A DNA stretch of 64,000 bases, from the NCBI RefSeq assembly GCF_030148435.1, contig NZ_JASBTN010000069.1, forward strand, positions 1 to 64,000, written 5' to 3'. A program made the translations under genes and the position numbers. Below, piece after piece: positions 46,108 through 55,391 of this stretch. The first letter of the stretch is position 1. Each line of letters opens with the position of its first letter. This DNA is from Aliiroseovarius sp. (GTDB lineage Bacteria; Pseudomonadota; Alphaproteobacteria; Rhodobacterales; Rhodobacteraceae). Below the pieces are notes generated by a model. That model was given only the letters and a program-made list of their open reading frames with translations, did no database searches and was not told the origin of the DNA.

Positions 46108-46770
46108 ATGAGTAACGGCATCATCCAGCTTCTGGTTCTGGCCGGAATTGCCCTGTTTCTGATCCTGCGCCTGCGCGACGTGCTGGGCACGCGCGAGGGG
46201 TTCGAAAAGCCGCAGGTGACACGCCAACCGGACGAAAAGCGCATGACACGTGACGACCTGCAGGTGATCGACGGCGGGCCGGATGCCGACATCGCCGACC
46301 ATGTGGATCCGGAAAGCGATAGCGGACGCGCCCTGGCCCAGATGAAACAGGCCGAGCCGAGCTTCAGCGTCGGTGAGTTCCTGGGCGGTGCCCGGGGCGC
46401 CTATGAAATGATCCTGATGGGGTTTGAAAACGGCGACCTGGCGCGGATCAAACCGTTCCTGTCGGACGAGGTCTATGAAAGCTTTGCGGGCGTGGTCGAA
46501 GATCGCAACAGCCGCGGCCTGAACATCGAGGCCAATTTCGTCGGTCTGCGCGAGCTGAAACTGGTCGATGCCGAGTTCGACGCGAATTCACGCGAGGGCG
46601 AAGTGACCGTGCGTTTCGTCGGCGAACAGACCCTCGTGGTGCGCGACAAGGCAGGCGAGATCATCGAGGGAAATCCCAACGAGGTCAAACGCCAGAAGGA
46701 TGTCTGGACCTTTGCCCGCAGCATGGGCTCCGACAACCCGAACTGGCAGCTGGTCGCGACAGGGGGCTGA
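46108..46770 (+). CDS. Tim44/TimA family protein
   Basis: About 220 residues. One N-terminal transmembrane helix (IIQLLVLAGIALFLILRLRD) is followed by a linker and a Tim44-like domain (AYEMILMGFENGDLARIKPF; WTFARSMGSDNPNWQLVATG). It is homologous to the matrix domain of mitochondrial Tim44; the alphaproteobacterial relative is often called TimA. Bacterial function is unclear. The ATG at 46108 has AAAGGAG at 46096-46102. mltA follows 3 bases after its stop. Confidence 0.9.
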   Translation: MSNGIIQLLVLAGIALFLILRLRDVLGTREGFEKPQVTRQPDEKRMTRDDLQVIDGGPDADIADHVDPESDSGRALAQMKQAEPSFSVGEFLGGARGAYEMILMGFENGDLARIKPFLSDEVYESFAGVVEDRNSRGLNIEANFVGLRELKLVDAEFDANSREGEVTVRFVGEQTLVVRDKAGEIIEGNPNEVKRQKDVWTFARSMGSDNPNWQLVATGG

Positions 46771-46773
46771 CCC

Positions 46774-47799
46774 GTGGCGCTCCGCCTGGTAGCCGCGCTG
46801 GCCCTGGCGGCCGCCTCGGTCTCCCCGCTCCATGCGGGGCTGGGCGAGGCCCGGGTCACGATCCTCACCTTCGATCAGCTTGACGGCTGGGCCGAGGATG
46901 ACCACCAGGCCGGGCTTCAGGTCTTTCTGGACACCTGCCGGCAATTCGATCACGTGGACTGGGCGCCGATCTGCGCCCTGGCCGAAACGCAATCCGATGG
47001 GCGCATGTTCTTCGAACTCTTCTTTCGCCCGGTTCTGATCGAAGACGACAACGCGCCGCTGTTCACCGCCTATTACGAGCCCGAACTGCGCGGCGCCCGC
47101 CGTCCCGATGCGCGCTACCGTTACCCGGTCTATCGCAAACCGCCGGGTGATGTGTCCTACACCCGGCGCGAAATCGAGGAAGGCGGGGTGTTGCAGGGCC
47201 GCGGGCTGGAAATTGCCTGGGTCGAAGATCCGGTCGAGCTGCAATTCCTGCAAATCCAGGGCTCCGGCCGCATCCGCCTGCCCGACGGCAGTTCGATCCG
47301 GCTGGGATATGGCGGATCCAACGGGCATCGCTTCCGCTCACTGGGCGATCGGCTGGTTGCGCTGGGCATCTACAATCGCCACCAGGTCTCGGCGCAGGTG
47401 ATCCAGTCCTGGGTCAGGCGCAATCCCGAACAGGGGCGCGCGCTGCGCTGGCACAACGCCAATTATGTCTTTTTCCGTGAACTGGGCAGGGTGCCCGCAA
47501 GCGAGGGGCCGATCGGTGCGATGAACCGGTCGATCACCGCCCGGCGCAGCCTGGCGGTGGACCCGGCCTTCACCCCGCTGGGGGCTCCGATCTGGCTGGA
47601 GAAACAAGGCGCCAACCCGTTCAATCGCCTGATGATTGCGCAGGATACCGGCTCGCGCATCAAGGGGGCACAGCGGGCGGATATCTTCATGGGGACCGGC
47701 GATCTGGCCGGGATCGAGGCCGCCAGGATCTCGGACCCCGGCCGCATGATCGTGCTGCTGCCGATCCAGCGCGCCTATGCGCTGAAGCCGGAAGGCTGA
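46774..47799 (+). CDS. mltA: Membrane-bound lytic murein transglycosylase A
   Basis: A 341-residue MltA with a signal peptide (MALRLVAALALAAASVSPLH); I see no lipobox, unlike the Escherichia coli lipoprotein. MltA and 3D domains are visible: FTAYYEPELRGARRPDARY, GYGGSNGHRF and the C-terminal RLMIAQDTGSRIKGAQRADI with FMG, holding the catalytic Asp. It cleaves glycan strands to anhydromuropeptides, the material later recycled by AmgK/MurU. It starts with a GTG directly after the TimA-like gene. Confidence 0.93.
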   Translation: MALRLVAALALAAASVSPLHAGLGEARVTILTFDQLDGWAEDDHQAGLQVFLDTCRQFDHVDWAPICALAETQSDGRMFFELFFRPVLIEDDNAPLFTAYYEPELRGARRPDARYRYPVYRKPPGDVSYTRREIEEGGVLQGRGLEIAWVEDPVELQFLQIQGSGRIRLPDGSSIRLGYGGSNGHRFRSLGDRLVALGIYNRHQVSAQVIQSWVRRNPEQGRALRWHNANYVFFRELGRVPASEGPIGAMNRSITARRSLAVDPAFTPLGAPIWLEKQGANPFNRLMIAQDTGSRIKGAQRADIFMGTGDLAGIEAARISDPGRMIVLLPIQRAYALKPEG

Positions 47800-47815
47800 G
47801 GGTTGAGGGCAGAAC

Positions 47816-48412
47816 ATGGCGCGCAAACCCAGACATCTGAGCCCCGCAGAACGGGAGCTGTGGCAAAAGGCGACATCAAAGGATGAACGCCTGCATCCGG
47901 CCCGGGTCGATCCTGTCGAAAAGCTCGCCAAACCACCGGCAAACCCCGCCCGGCCGGTCAGGATCCAGCATCCGCAGTTCCGCGTGGGTCAAGCGGCCAA
48001 GGGCCACGCCCGCCCGCATGACATCGCCCCCGCCATTGCCGACCAGATCGCCCGCCACCCGGTGCAGATGGACCGCAAGACCTTCGGCAAGATGAGGAAA
48101 GGCCGGCTGGCCCCCGAAGCGCGGATCGACCTGCACGGGATGACCATTGCCGAGGCGCACCCCGAGCTGACAGGCTTTATCCTGCGCGCGGTGGCGCGCA
48201 ACTTCCGTCTGGTCCTGGTCATCACCGGCAAGGGCAAGAAGAAGGACGAAGGCGGCCCGATCCCGGTGCGCCACGGAGTGCTGCGCCATCAGGTGCCACA
48301 TTGGCTGAATACCATGCCCCTGAAGCCCCACGTGTTGCAGATTTCCGAAGCGCATCTGAAACACGGCGGCGGCGGTGCCTATTACGTCTACCTGCGCCGT
48401 CGCAAGGGTTAA
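47816..48412 (+). CDS. Smr-domain protein (putative endonuclease)
   Basis: A 198-residue protein. A basic, Pro-rich N-terminal half precedes a Smr domain: IDLHGMTIAEAHPELTGFIL, VLVITGKGKKKDEGGPIPVR and HLKHGGGGAYYVYLRRRKG. The DLHG and TGKG motifs are intact, consistent with nicking endonuclease activity as in MutS2 Smr. It ends the TimA-mltA-smr rightward unit and overlaps the convergent lipoprotein gene by 4 bases. Confidence 0.92.
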   Translation: MARKPRHLSPAERELWQKATSKDERLHPARVDPVEKLAKPPANPARPVRIQHPQFRVGQAAKGHARPHDIAPAIADQIARHPVQMDRKTFGKMRKGRLAPEARIDLHGMTIAEAHPELTGFILRAVARNFRLVLVITGKGKKKDEGGPIPVRHGVLRHQVPHWLNTMPLKPHVLQISEAHLKHGGGGAYYVYLRRRKG

Positions 48413-49476
48413 TTCGGCGCGATCACCACATTGGTCACGTTCTGCACCATCAGAACCGTGCCCGGCAACAGCCCGATGTTCCCCGCCCGGTCGTCCGCGA
48501 AGCCACGATCCAGTGCCGGGATCGAATTCACAAGCCGCAGGAAGCTGGGCGAGGCCAGCGCGGTGTTGTGACTGCTTTCGGCGTCGTCGAAGGCGGACAC
48601 ATCCAGCACGGTGACTTTCAGCTCCGCCAGTTCCCGGACGTCTTCGATATTGCCCAAACGGTCCCGCCGTCCGGTCAGGGACGCCGAAAGACGCAGGATC
48701 CTGTCCTGGCTTGAGCTGAAGATCACGAAGGGCTGCGGCAGCTCGCCAATGCGCTGGGCCTGCTGGCGGAACAGCTCGATATCCACATCCGGCGAGATCA
48801 GGATCACCCCCTCGATATGGCGATCGATGAAAGAACGGTCACGAATGGCGATCTGGCGCAGGGTCTCCATGATCAGGAGCGACCCCATGGAATGACCGAC
48901 CAGGGTGATCTTGCCGCCAGCCGCCGCGATTTCGGTCATCATCTGTTCCAACCCGTCGCGGGCAAACAGCATTGAATCTCGATCATATCCGTAGCCCAAC
49001 GGGTTGCCCGCGCTGGGCCAGGAATAATGCACCGCCACCTCGGGCATGCCCGTGTCATGCACCACCTGGGCAAAGCGATACATGCCCTCGGCAAAGGTGT
49101 TGTTGTAGCCATGCACGAAAAGCGCCACGCTCTGGTTCTCGGCCGGGCGCCGGGCCATTTCCCGCCGCACTTCGGTACGGAATACCTGCCTGTCATACTC
49201 GGCGAAATCCCGGGTCAGGAAATGCCTGGACGGGTCCGGTTTGCCGCGCGGCCATTCTATCTGTCCGATTTCGTGTTCGTCCGGGATCGAGATATCAAGC
49301 CGCCCGAACCGCAACTGTTGATGGCGTTCGGAGGTCGGGCGACCGTCTTCGCTGAAACCGCGGGTGGTGCCGACCAGGAAGCTGCGCAACGTGCCGCCGT
49401 CGCCGGGAAGATAGGTAATCATCCCGCGCGGGGCACAGGCGGCAAGCAGAAGAACAAGAAACAGAACGCGACGCAT
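48409..49476 (-). CDS. Alpha/beta-hydrolase (DUF900) lipoprotein
   Basis: A 355-residue predicted lipoprotein: MRRVLFLVLLLAAC gives an LAAC lipobox near residue 14. The DUF900 hydrolase core has VALFVHGYNNTFAEGMYRFA, HYSWPSAGNP and the nucleophile elbow TLVGHSMGSLLIMETL. DUF900 proteins are lipase/esterase-like with unknown substrates. It is tail-to-tail with the Smr gene. Confidence 0.88.
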   Translation of the reverse strand: MRRVLFLVLLLAACAPRGMITYLPGDGGTLRSFLVGTTRGFSEDGRPTSERHQQLRFGRLDISIPDEHEIGQIEWPRGKPDPSRHFLTRDFAEYDRQVFRTEVRREMARRPAENQSVALFVHGYNNTFAEGMYRFAQVVHDTGMPEVAVHYSWPSAGNPLGYGYDRDSMLFARDGLEQMMTEIAAAGGKITLVGHSMGSLLIMETLRQIAIRDRSFIDRHIEGVILISPDVDIELFRQQAQRIGELPQPFVIFSSSQDRILRLSASLTGRRDRLGNIEDVRELAELKVTVLDVSAFDDAESSHNTALASPSFLRLVNSIPALDRGFADDRAGNIGLLPGTVLMVQNVTNVVIAPN

Positions 49477-49527
49477 GGGGAACTCTTTGATGGTCCCCCA
49501 AGCGATAGCGTGAACCCGCGCCCCTGC

Positions 49528-50832
49528 CTAGAGCACGTAGCGGCTCATGTCCGCCGATTGCATCAGTTCGCCCAGGTTCTTCTGTACGAAATCCGCGTCA
49601 ACTGTGATCTCTTCGCCGGACCGGTCAGGGGCCGTGAAGGACAATTCCTCGAACACCCTCTCCATCACCGTGTAAAGCCGCCGCGCGCCGATGTTTTCCA
49701 CGCTCTGGTTCACCTCGGCAGCGATCTTGGCCAGCGCCGCGATGCCGTCCTCGGTAAAGCCGACAACCACCTCTTCGGTGCCCATCAGCGCGGTGTATTG
49801 ACGGGTCAGAGCATTGTCGGTCTCGGTCAGGATGCGCACGAAGTCGCCTTCGGTCAGCGCGCGCAGTTCGACCCGGATCGGCAGGCGGCCCTGCAGTTCG
49901 GGCAGCAGGTCCGAGGGTTTGGCAATGTGAAAAGCGCCCGACGCGATGAACAGGATATGGTCGGTTTTCACCGGGCCATGTTTGGTGCTGACGGTGGTGC
50001 CCTCGATCAGGGGCAGCAGGTCACGCTGCACGCCCTCGCGGCTGACATCCCCGCCGCGTGCTTCCTGGCGGGCGCAAACCTTGTCGATCTCGTCCAGAAA
50101 GACGATCCCGTTCTGCTCGACCGCTTCCAGCGCGGTCTTGGTCACGGCTTCTTCATCCAGGAGCTTGTCCGCCTCATCCGCGATCAGCACGTCATAGCTG
50201 TCGCGCACGGTCATCTTCTTGCGCACGGTGCGCTGGCCAAAAGCCTTGCCGAAGATGTCACCCAGGTTCATCATGCCGCCCATGCCCGGCTGGCCGGGGA
50301 TTTCCATTGCGCCCATCGGGTTCGAATGGTCGGCGACGTCCAGCTCGATGATGGTGTCATCCAGCTCACCGGTGCGCAGTTTCTTGCGAAACATCTCGCG
50401 CGTGGCGTCGCGGGCGTCACTGCCGGCAATGGCCTCGATCACGCGATCTTCGGCCTGCGCCTCGGCACGGGCTTTCACGTCCTCGCGCATGTGCTCGCGG
50501 GTTTGCAGGATCGCGGCATCCAGCAGATCGCGCACGATCTGTTCCACGTCCCGCCCGACATAGCCGACCTCGGTGAACTTGGTCGCCTCGACCTTGATGA
50601 AGGGGGCGCGGGCCAGCTTGGCCAGACGGCGCGAAATCTCGGTCTTGCCGACCCCGGTGGGGCCGATCATCAGGATGTTCTTCGGATAGACCTCGTCACG
50701 CAGGTCCGAGGACAGCTGCTTGCGCCGCCAGCGGTTGCGCAGCGCCACGGCCACGGCGCGCTTGGCGTCCTTCTGGCCGATGATGAAACGATCCAGCTCG
50801 GATACGATCTCGCGGGGGGTCAGGTCGGTCAT
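49528..50832 (-). CDS. hslU: ATP-dependent protease ATPase subunit HslU
   Basis: A 434-residue AAA+ unfoldase. Walker A is [16 protein letters not shown], Walker B is [14 protein letters not shown], and the pore/I-domain lies between. The C-terminus [12 protein letters not shown] fits the tail that docks into HslV. It overlaps the hslV stop by 4 bases (ATGA), an hslVU operon. Confidence 0.97.
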   Translation of the reverse strand: MTDLTPREIVSELDRFIIGQKDAKRAVAVALRNRWRRKQLSSDLRDEVYPKNILMIGPTGVGKTEISRRLAKLARAPFIKVEATKFTEVGYVGRDVEQIVRDLLDAAILQTREHMREDVKARAEAQAEDRVIEAIAGSDARDATREMFRKKLRTGELDDTIIELDVADHSNPMGAMEIPGQPGMGGMMNLGDIFGKAFGQRTVRKKMTVRDSYDVLIADEADKLLDEEAVTKTALEAVEQNGIVFLDEIDKVCARQEARGGDVSREGVQRDLLPLIEGTTVSTKHGPVKTDHILFIASGAFHIAKPSDLLPELQGRLPIRVELRALTEGDFVRILTETDNALTRQYTALMGTEEVVVGFTEDGIAALAKIAAEVNQSVENIGARRLYTVMERVFEELSFTAPDRSGEEITVDADFVQKNLGELMQSADMSRYVL

Positions 50833-51386
50833 TTCGAAATCTTCTCCACGGTCAGGTTGCCGTTGGTGTAGACGCAGATATCGGCGGCGATTGCCATCGC
50901 GCTTCGGGCAATGGTCTCGGCGTCGCCACCGGCCTCCATCAGGCCGCGCGCGGCGGCCAGGGCAAAGTTCCCGCCAGAACCGATCGCGGCAATGTCATGC
51001 TCCGGCTCCAGCACGTCGCCCGCGCCGGTGATCACATACAGGTCCGCGCCATCGGTCACGATCAGCATCGCTTCGAGCTTTTGCAGGTACTTGTCGGTCC
51101 GCCAGTCCTTGGCAAGTTCGACGGCGGCGCGCTGCAACTGGCCCGGGGTTGCCTCCAGCTTGGCTTCCAGCCGTTCCAGCAGGGTAAAGGCATCCGCGGT
51201 CGATCCGGCAAAGCCGCAGACCACATCATACCCGCCCGGGCTCAGCCGGCGCACCTTGCGCGCGGTGCCCTTGATCACGGTCTGGCCCAGGCTGACCTGC
51301 CCGTCGCCCGCGACCACCACTTCGCCCCCTTTGCGCACACCGATGATTGTGGTGCCGTGCCAGCCGGGAAATTCGCTGTCTGCCAT
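50829..51386 (-). CDS. hslV: ATP-dependent protease peptidase subunit HslV
   Basis: A 185-residue proteasome-like peptidase. The catalytic threonine is Thr12 of [20 protein letters not shown], exposed after loss of an 11-residue propeptide. [20 protein letters not shown] and [16 protein letters not shown] are family motifs. The ATG at 51386 has GGAGG about 7 bases upstream; a frame reaching 51458 lacks that support. Confidence 0.97.
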   Translation of the reverse strand: MADSEFPGWHGTTIIGVRKGGEVVVAGDGQVSLGQTVIKGTARKVRRLSPGGYDVVCGFAGSTADAFTLLERLEAKLEATPGQLQRAAVELAKDWRTDKYLQKLEAMLIVTDGADLYVITGAGDVLEPEHDIAAIGSGGNFALAAARGLMEAGGDAETIARSAMAIAADICVYTNGNLTVEKISK

Positions 51387-51478
51387 GTCATGCCTCCATT
51401 CGTCCAAGGCTATATGGACATGTGGGCGGCGCGGCACAAGCGTTTGCCTGTTCCACACGGTGCGGATAGCCTGCGCCC

Positions 51479-52396
51479 ATGGCCCAACCGAAGATCCTGC
51501 GCGTCTATCTGGACCCCATTCCGCTGAAACAGGCGCGCAACGGGGAATTCGGCATTCTGACCCGCATTCGCGAAGCCCTGGAGCCGCGCGGGTTTCGGGT
51601 GGAATGGCGCGAAAACAGCGAGGTGGAGCGCCTCACCTCCGCCGCCCGGCGTGGATATGCGCTGTTTTTGATGGACGATCCGCTGCACGGTCGCGCGCTG
51701 ACCCTGCGCAAGGCCTATTATTACCCCTATTGGCGGATCGAGGCCACGGGCCAGCGCTGGGAGTTCGAGGTGGCAAGAAAGCACTTCGATCCTGACGAAA
51801 CAGACCCTGTTCAGGCGCAAAACTGGGCAAGCAACTGGCGCAACTGGCTGTTCAAGCAGAAAGGGCTGGAAGGCGTGACCCGGGATGGTCCGGTCTACCT
51901 GCCTTTGCAGGGGCGGCTGATGGAACGCCGCTCGTTTCAGACCATGAGCCCGATGGAAATGATCCGCACCGTGCAAGCCGCGACGGACAAGCCGATCCTG
52001 CTGGGGCTGCATCCGGGGGAAGACTATTCCGCGGCCGAACGCGAGGCCGTGCAGAAGATTGCGGACGCCGACCCGCGCGTGACTCTGCAGACCGGCGGCA
52101 TGATCGAAGCGCTGCAATGTTGCGACTACGTGGTCACGCAGAACTCCACCGCCGCGCTGTCCGGCTTCTTCTTTCACAAGCCCGCGGTGCTGTTCGGCCA
52201 GATTGATTTTCACCACCAGATGTTGAACGTGGCCGAGTTGGGCCGGGATAGAGCCTTGTCCGAGGTCAAATCAGCCACGCCCGCCTTTGACCAATACCTG
52301 CATTGGTTCATTCACCAGAATTCAATCAAAGCGGATGTTCCGGATGCGGATCAACAGATCATCACAGCCCTGCAAAAGCGCGGCTGGGACGTCTGA
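51479..52396 (+). CDS. Putative GT-B-fold glycosyltransferase / capsule-biosynthesis-like protein
   Basis: A 305-residue soluble protein, not firmly identified. The C-terminal half has [20 protein letters not shown] and [27 protein letters not shown] (read across the space as one stretch), resembling the nucleotide-sugar pocket of capsule and Kdo-type GT-B transferases. The N-terminal half carries a Tyr-rich stretch [20 protein letters not shown]. No acceptor or donor is predictable. It is divergent from hslV by 92 bp and ends at intergenic repeat copy B. A role in surface glycans is inference. Confidence 0.55.
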   Translation: MAQPKILRVYLDPIPLKQARNGEFGILTRIREALEPRGFRVEWRENSEVERLTSAARRGYALFLMDDPLHGRALTLRKAYYYPYWRIEATGQRWEFEVARKHFDPDETDPVQAQNWASNWRNWLFKQKGLEGVTRDGPVYLPLQGRLMERRSFQTMSPMEMIRTVQAATDKPILLGLHPGEDYSAAEREAVQKIADADPRVTLQTGGMIEALQCCDYVVTQNSTAALSGFFFHKPAVLFGQIDFHHQMLNVAELGRDRALSEVKSATPAFDQYLHWFIHQNSIKADVPDADQQIITALQKRGWDV

Positions 52397-52401
52397 CCTC
52401 C

Positions 52402-52452
52402 CTTTCATCTTTCCACAAATATCCCGGGGGGTTTGGGGGGCTGGCCCCCCAA
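52402..52452. repeat. Dispersed intergenic repeat with G/C stem-loop, copy B
   Basis: CTTTCATCTTTC (52402-52413), AAATATCC (52417-52424), a G-run, then the perfect stem TTGGGGGGC-TG-GCCCCCCAA (52433-52452). It has the same order of blocks as 29546-29594 with a different stem sequence, and again lies between convergent gene ends. It may end both transcripts. Confidence 0.75.
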
Positions 52453-52462
52453 CGTCTTCAGC

Positions 52463-53488
52463 CTAAAGCCAGCCAGACAGTTCCCGCGCCGCGATGCCCG
52501 CCAGCGCCTCGATATGCGCGTCACCGTCGTTCAGGCAGGGGATATAGGTAAAGCTCTCACCGCCCGCTTCCTCGAAGCTTTCCCGGATCTCTTCGTTGAT
52601 CTCCTCCAGCGTCTCGATGCAATCGGCAGAGAAGGCGGGCGCGATCACCGCGATCCTCTTCTTGCCGGCCCTGGCGAGGCGCGCGACCTCTTCGACCGTA
52701 TAGGGTTTCAGCCATTCCTCGGTTCCAAACACCGACTGAAAGGTGGTGGTGATGTCCGTATCCACCCAGCCCAGACGCTCTTTCAACAGGCGGGTCTGTT
52801 TCTGGCATTGGCAATGGTACGGGTCGCCCTCTTCCAGGTAGCGGATCGGCATGCCGTGGTAGGAGACGACCAGGATATCCGGTTTCTCGGCCATTTCCGC
52901 ATAGGCGCGTTTCACACTATCGGCCAGCGCGTCCAGATAGGCATCATCATCGAAATAGGCGGGTACGGTGCGCGCGGCAGGCTGGGCTTTCTCGGCCATC
53001 AGCGCACGAAAGAACTGGTCATTGGCCGTGCCGGAGGTCGCGCCCGCATATTGTGGATAGAGCGGGAAGAACAAGACCCTATCACAGCCCTTTTCGACCA
53101 TCTCGCGCAGTTTCGCAGGGGTTGAGGGGTTGCCGTAGCGCATGCAGAAATCGACCTCGACCCGGTCGCCGTAACGCGCCTCCAGCGCGGTGCGCAGCTT
53201 GTCGGTCTGGTCGCGGGTAATGGTCATCAGCGGGCTTTCGTTCCGCTCTTCGTTCCAGATCGTCCTGTAGGCCGCACCCGAGGTAAAGGGCCGCTTGGTC
53301 AGGATGATGCCCTGCAACAAAGGCTGCCATTTCCAGGCCGGATAATCGATCACCCGCCTGTCCGACAGGAACTCGTTCAGATAGCGGCGCATGGACCAGT
53401 AGTCCGTCGCATCCGGCGTGCCCAGGTTGGCAATCAGCACACCCACCTTGCGGGGTTTGATCGTCGGGTGATTGGCGGGCTTGTCCAT
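52463..53488 (-). CDS. hemH: Ferrochelatase
   Basis: A 341-residue enzyme inserting Fe2+ into protoporphyrin IX. Conserved: KVGVLIANLGTPDATDYWSM, ILVVSYHGMPIRYLEEGDPY with the catalytic His, VFGTEEWLKPYTVEEVARLA and IAPAFSADCIETLEEINEE with the acidic metal path. It completes the pathway step after HemJ. It ends 10 bases from intergenic repeat copy B. Confidence 0.97.
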   Translation of the reverse strand: MDKPANHPTIKPRKVGVLIANLGTPDATDYWSMRRYLNEFLSDRRVIDYPAWKWQPLLQGIILTKRPFTSGAAYRTIWNEERNESPLMTITRDQTDKLRTALEARYGDRVEVDFCMRYGNPSTPAKLREMVEKGCDRVLFFPLYPQYAGATSGTANDQFFRALMAEKAQPAARTVPAYFDDDAYLDALADSVKRAYAEMAEKPDILVVSYHGMPIRYLEEGDPYHCQCQKQTRLLKERLGWVDTDITTTFQSVFGTEEWLKPYTVEEVARLARAGKKRIAVIAPAFSADCIETLEEINEEIRESFEEAGGESFTYIPCLNDGDAHIEALAGIAARELSGWL

Positions 53489-53542
53489 GGGTCTGTCCTG
53501 TCTGGCGCGGTTCCGTCTGAGATAGCGGCTTTTCCCGGCGGG

Positions 53543-54361
53543 TCAATCGGGCAGTTTGCCCTCTTTTGTACCCAGCGCATCAGCCAGCCGTTGTACGGCC
53601 GAGCCCGGGCGCAACGGTTTCTGCTGGCTCTCATGCGGAGCCCAGCCGGTCAGGAATATGAGCTCGAAGGTCGCCGGGATGCGCCCGTCCTGTCCGAATG
53701 TGGCGGCGTAGCGCGCGGCGGTCTCAGAAAAAAGCCCGCGCGGCACAGGGCGGCGCAGGCGCTGGGCCAGCGCGTTGCCCTCTCCCATTGCGCGCAGATC
53801 GCGCATCAGTGCAAGCGCATCGGAATAGGTGACGTTGCGCAGGGAACTGTCCGCCACCGGCAAGGCAAATCCGGCCCGTTGCAAAAGCGCGCCCAGATCA
53901 CGGATTTCCCCCATTGGGGCCACGCGCGGCGACAGCCCGCCCATCTGTGCGCTCTCGGCTTCGGCCAGCGCGGCGCGCAGCTGGTGCAGGGTCTGCCCGC
54001 CGAACATGACCCCCATGAAAAGCCCGTCCGGCCTCAGCGCGCGGTGGCTTTGAATGAGCTGCCCGACCGGATCATTGGCCCAGTGCAGTGACAGCCCGTG
54101 AATCACCAGGTCATGGGCGCCGGGCTCCAGTGCCAGAACCTCGACATCGGGCACGATCACCGCCTCGGGGAAGAATTCCGCCCAAATTTCCGGAAAACCC
54201 GCGACGACGGCGGGTTTGGTAAACGTCCTGTTAACCTCTGACAGGCGATCCTGCACCTCGAAGGCGGCTTCACGTTGCAGGAACATGCCCTCGTCGCGCG
54301 CACGGGCGCGGTTGCGGGCAAGTTGGGTGAGGTCGGTCAGGATCGGGGGCGTCTCTGTCAT
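53543..54361 (-). CDS. NDUFAF5-like methyltransferase-fold protein
   Basis: A 272-residue protein. LSLHWANDPVGQLIQSHRAL, MFGGQTLHQLRAALAEAESA and GRIPATFELIFLTGWAPHES closely match human NDUFAF5, a complex I assembly factor reported to hydroxylate an arginine of NDUFS7. The usual SAM motif I (DLGCGxG) is missing; the equivalent stretch reads AVVAGFPEIWAEFF. The ATG at 54361 gives MTETPPILTDLTQLARNRAR. A role in complex I assembly is inferred. It is divergent from comF across only 30 bp. Confidence 0.85.
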   Translation of the reverse strand: MTETPPILTDLTQLARNRARARDEGMFLQREAAFEVQDRLSEVNRTFTKPAVVAGFPEIWAEFFPEAVIVPDVEVLALEPGAHDLVIHGLSLHWANDPVGQLIQSHRALRPDGLFMGVMFGGQTLHQLRAALAEAESAQMGGLSPRVAPMGEIRDLGALLQRAGFALPVADSSLRNVTYSDALALMRDLRAMGEGNALAQRLRRPVPRGLFSETAARYAATFGQDGRIPATFELIFLTGWAPHESQQKPLRPGSAVQRLADALGTKEGKLPD

Positions 54362-54391
54362 GGGCGCGGACCATAACCACGAGGGCAGGGA

Positions 54392-55108
54392 ATGCAATCT
54401 CCGCTGAAACTGCTGTTTCCGCCGCAATGTGTGACCTGTGGTGATCCGGTCGAGGCGGAGTTCGGCCTCTGCGGCCCCTGCTGGGGCAAGACCCCCTTTA
54501 TCGCGGGGCTGGTTTGTGACTGCTGCGGAACGCCGCTTCCGGGGGAGGAGGACGGCACCCGCGTGCTCTGTGACGATTGCATGCCGGACGAACGGCCCTG
54601 GGGGCGTGGGCGATCTGCGCTGATCTACAAGGACAATGCGCGGCGGCTGGTGATGGCGCTGAAACATGGCGATCGTCTGGATCTGGCCCGGCCCGCGGGG
54701 GTCTGGATGGCCCGGGCGCTCACGCCGATCCTGGACCCGGAGGTTCTGGTGGTGCCGGTTCCGGTGCATTGGACCCGGCTGATGAAGCGCCGCTACAATC
54801 AGGCGGCCGTGCTGGCCAAGGTGCTGGCCACCGAGGCGCGGCTTGAGTTTGCCCCGGATCTGTTGATCCGCCCGCGTCGCACGCTGCCCCATGACCGCAT
54901 GGGCAATGCGGCCCGTTTTGCCAACATGGACGGTGCGATCGAGCCGCACCCGAAACGGGGATCACGCCTTGCGGGGCGCAAGGTGCTTCTGGTTGACGAC
55001 GTGATGACCTCCGGCGCGACGCTGACGGCCACGGCCAGGGCCGCACGGGCAGCAGGGGCCCGCGACATTGATGTCATCACACTGGCGCGCGTGGTAAAGG
55101 ATGCCTAA
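54392..55108 (+). CDS. ComF family phosphoribosyltransferase-like protein
   Basis: A 238-residue protein. The N-terminal zinc-finger-like part has CVTCGDPVEAEFGLCGPCWG and CDCCGTPLPG...CDDC. The C-terminal PRTase domain has the PRPP motif KVLLVDDVMTSGATLTATAR and VPVPVHWTRLMKRRYNQAAV. ComF is needed for natural transformation in some bacteria (single-strand DNA uptake/processing), but orthologs are widespread in non-competent ones. It starts the comF-grxC-nit-marR run. Confidence 0.92.
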   Translation: MQSPLKLLFPPQCVTCGDPVEAEFGLCGPCWGKTPFIAGLVCDCCGTPLPGEEDGTRVLCDDCMPDERPWGRGRSALIYKDNARRLVMALKHGDRLDLARPAGVWMARALTPILDPEVLVVPVPVHWTRLMKRRYNQAAVLAKVLATEARLEFAPDLLIRPRRTLPHDRMGNAARFANMDGAIEPHPKRGSRLAGRKVLLVDDVMTSGATLTATARAARAAGARDIDVITLARVVKDA

Positions 55109-55136
55109 ATAGGGCGGAACCGAAAGGACAAGCGTG

Positions 55137-55391
55137 ATGAAATCCGTGACCATCTACACCACCCAGCTCTGCGGCTTTTGCCACGCCGCAAAACGCCTTC
55201 TGACCCAGAAGGGCGTGAATTTCGACGAGATCGACGTCGCCATGAATCCTGACAGGCGTCAGGAAATGATGGCCCGCGCCGGGCGTCACACCGTGCCGCA
55301 GATTTTCGTGGGCGAGACCCATGTCGGCGGCTGCGACGACCTTTATGACCTGGAGCGGTCCGGCAAGCTTGACCCGCTGCTGGCGGCTTGA
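55137..55391 (+). CDS. grxC: Glutaredoxin 3
   Basis: An 84-residue glutaredoxin with active site LCGFCHAAKRLL (CGFC in place of the common CPYC) and the glutathione-binding TVPQIFVGETHVGGCDDLYD. It reduces disulfides with GSH. The ATG at 55137 has AAAGGA at 55123-55128; a GTG three bases earlier is less likely. Its stop TGA shares a base with the next gene's ATG. Confidence 0.95.
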   Translation: MKSVTIYTTQLCGFCHAAKRLLTQKGVNFDEIDVAMNPDRRQEMMARAGRHTVPQIFVGETHVGGCDDLYDLERSGKLDPLLAA

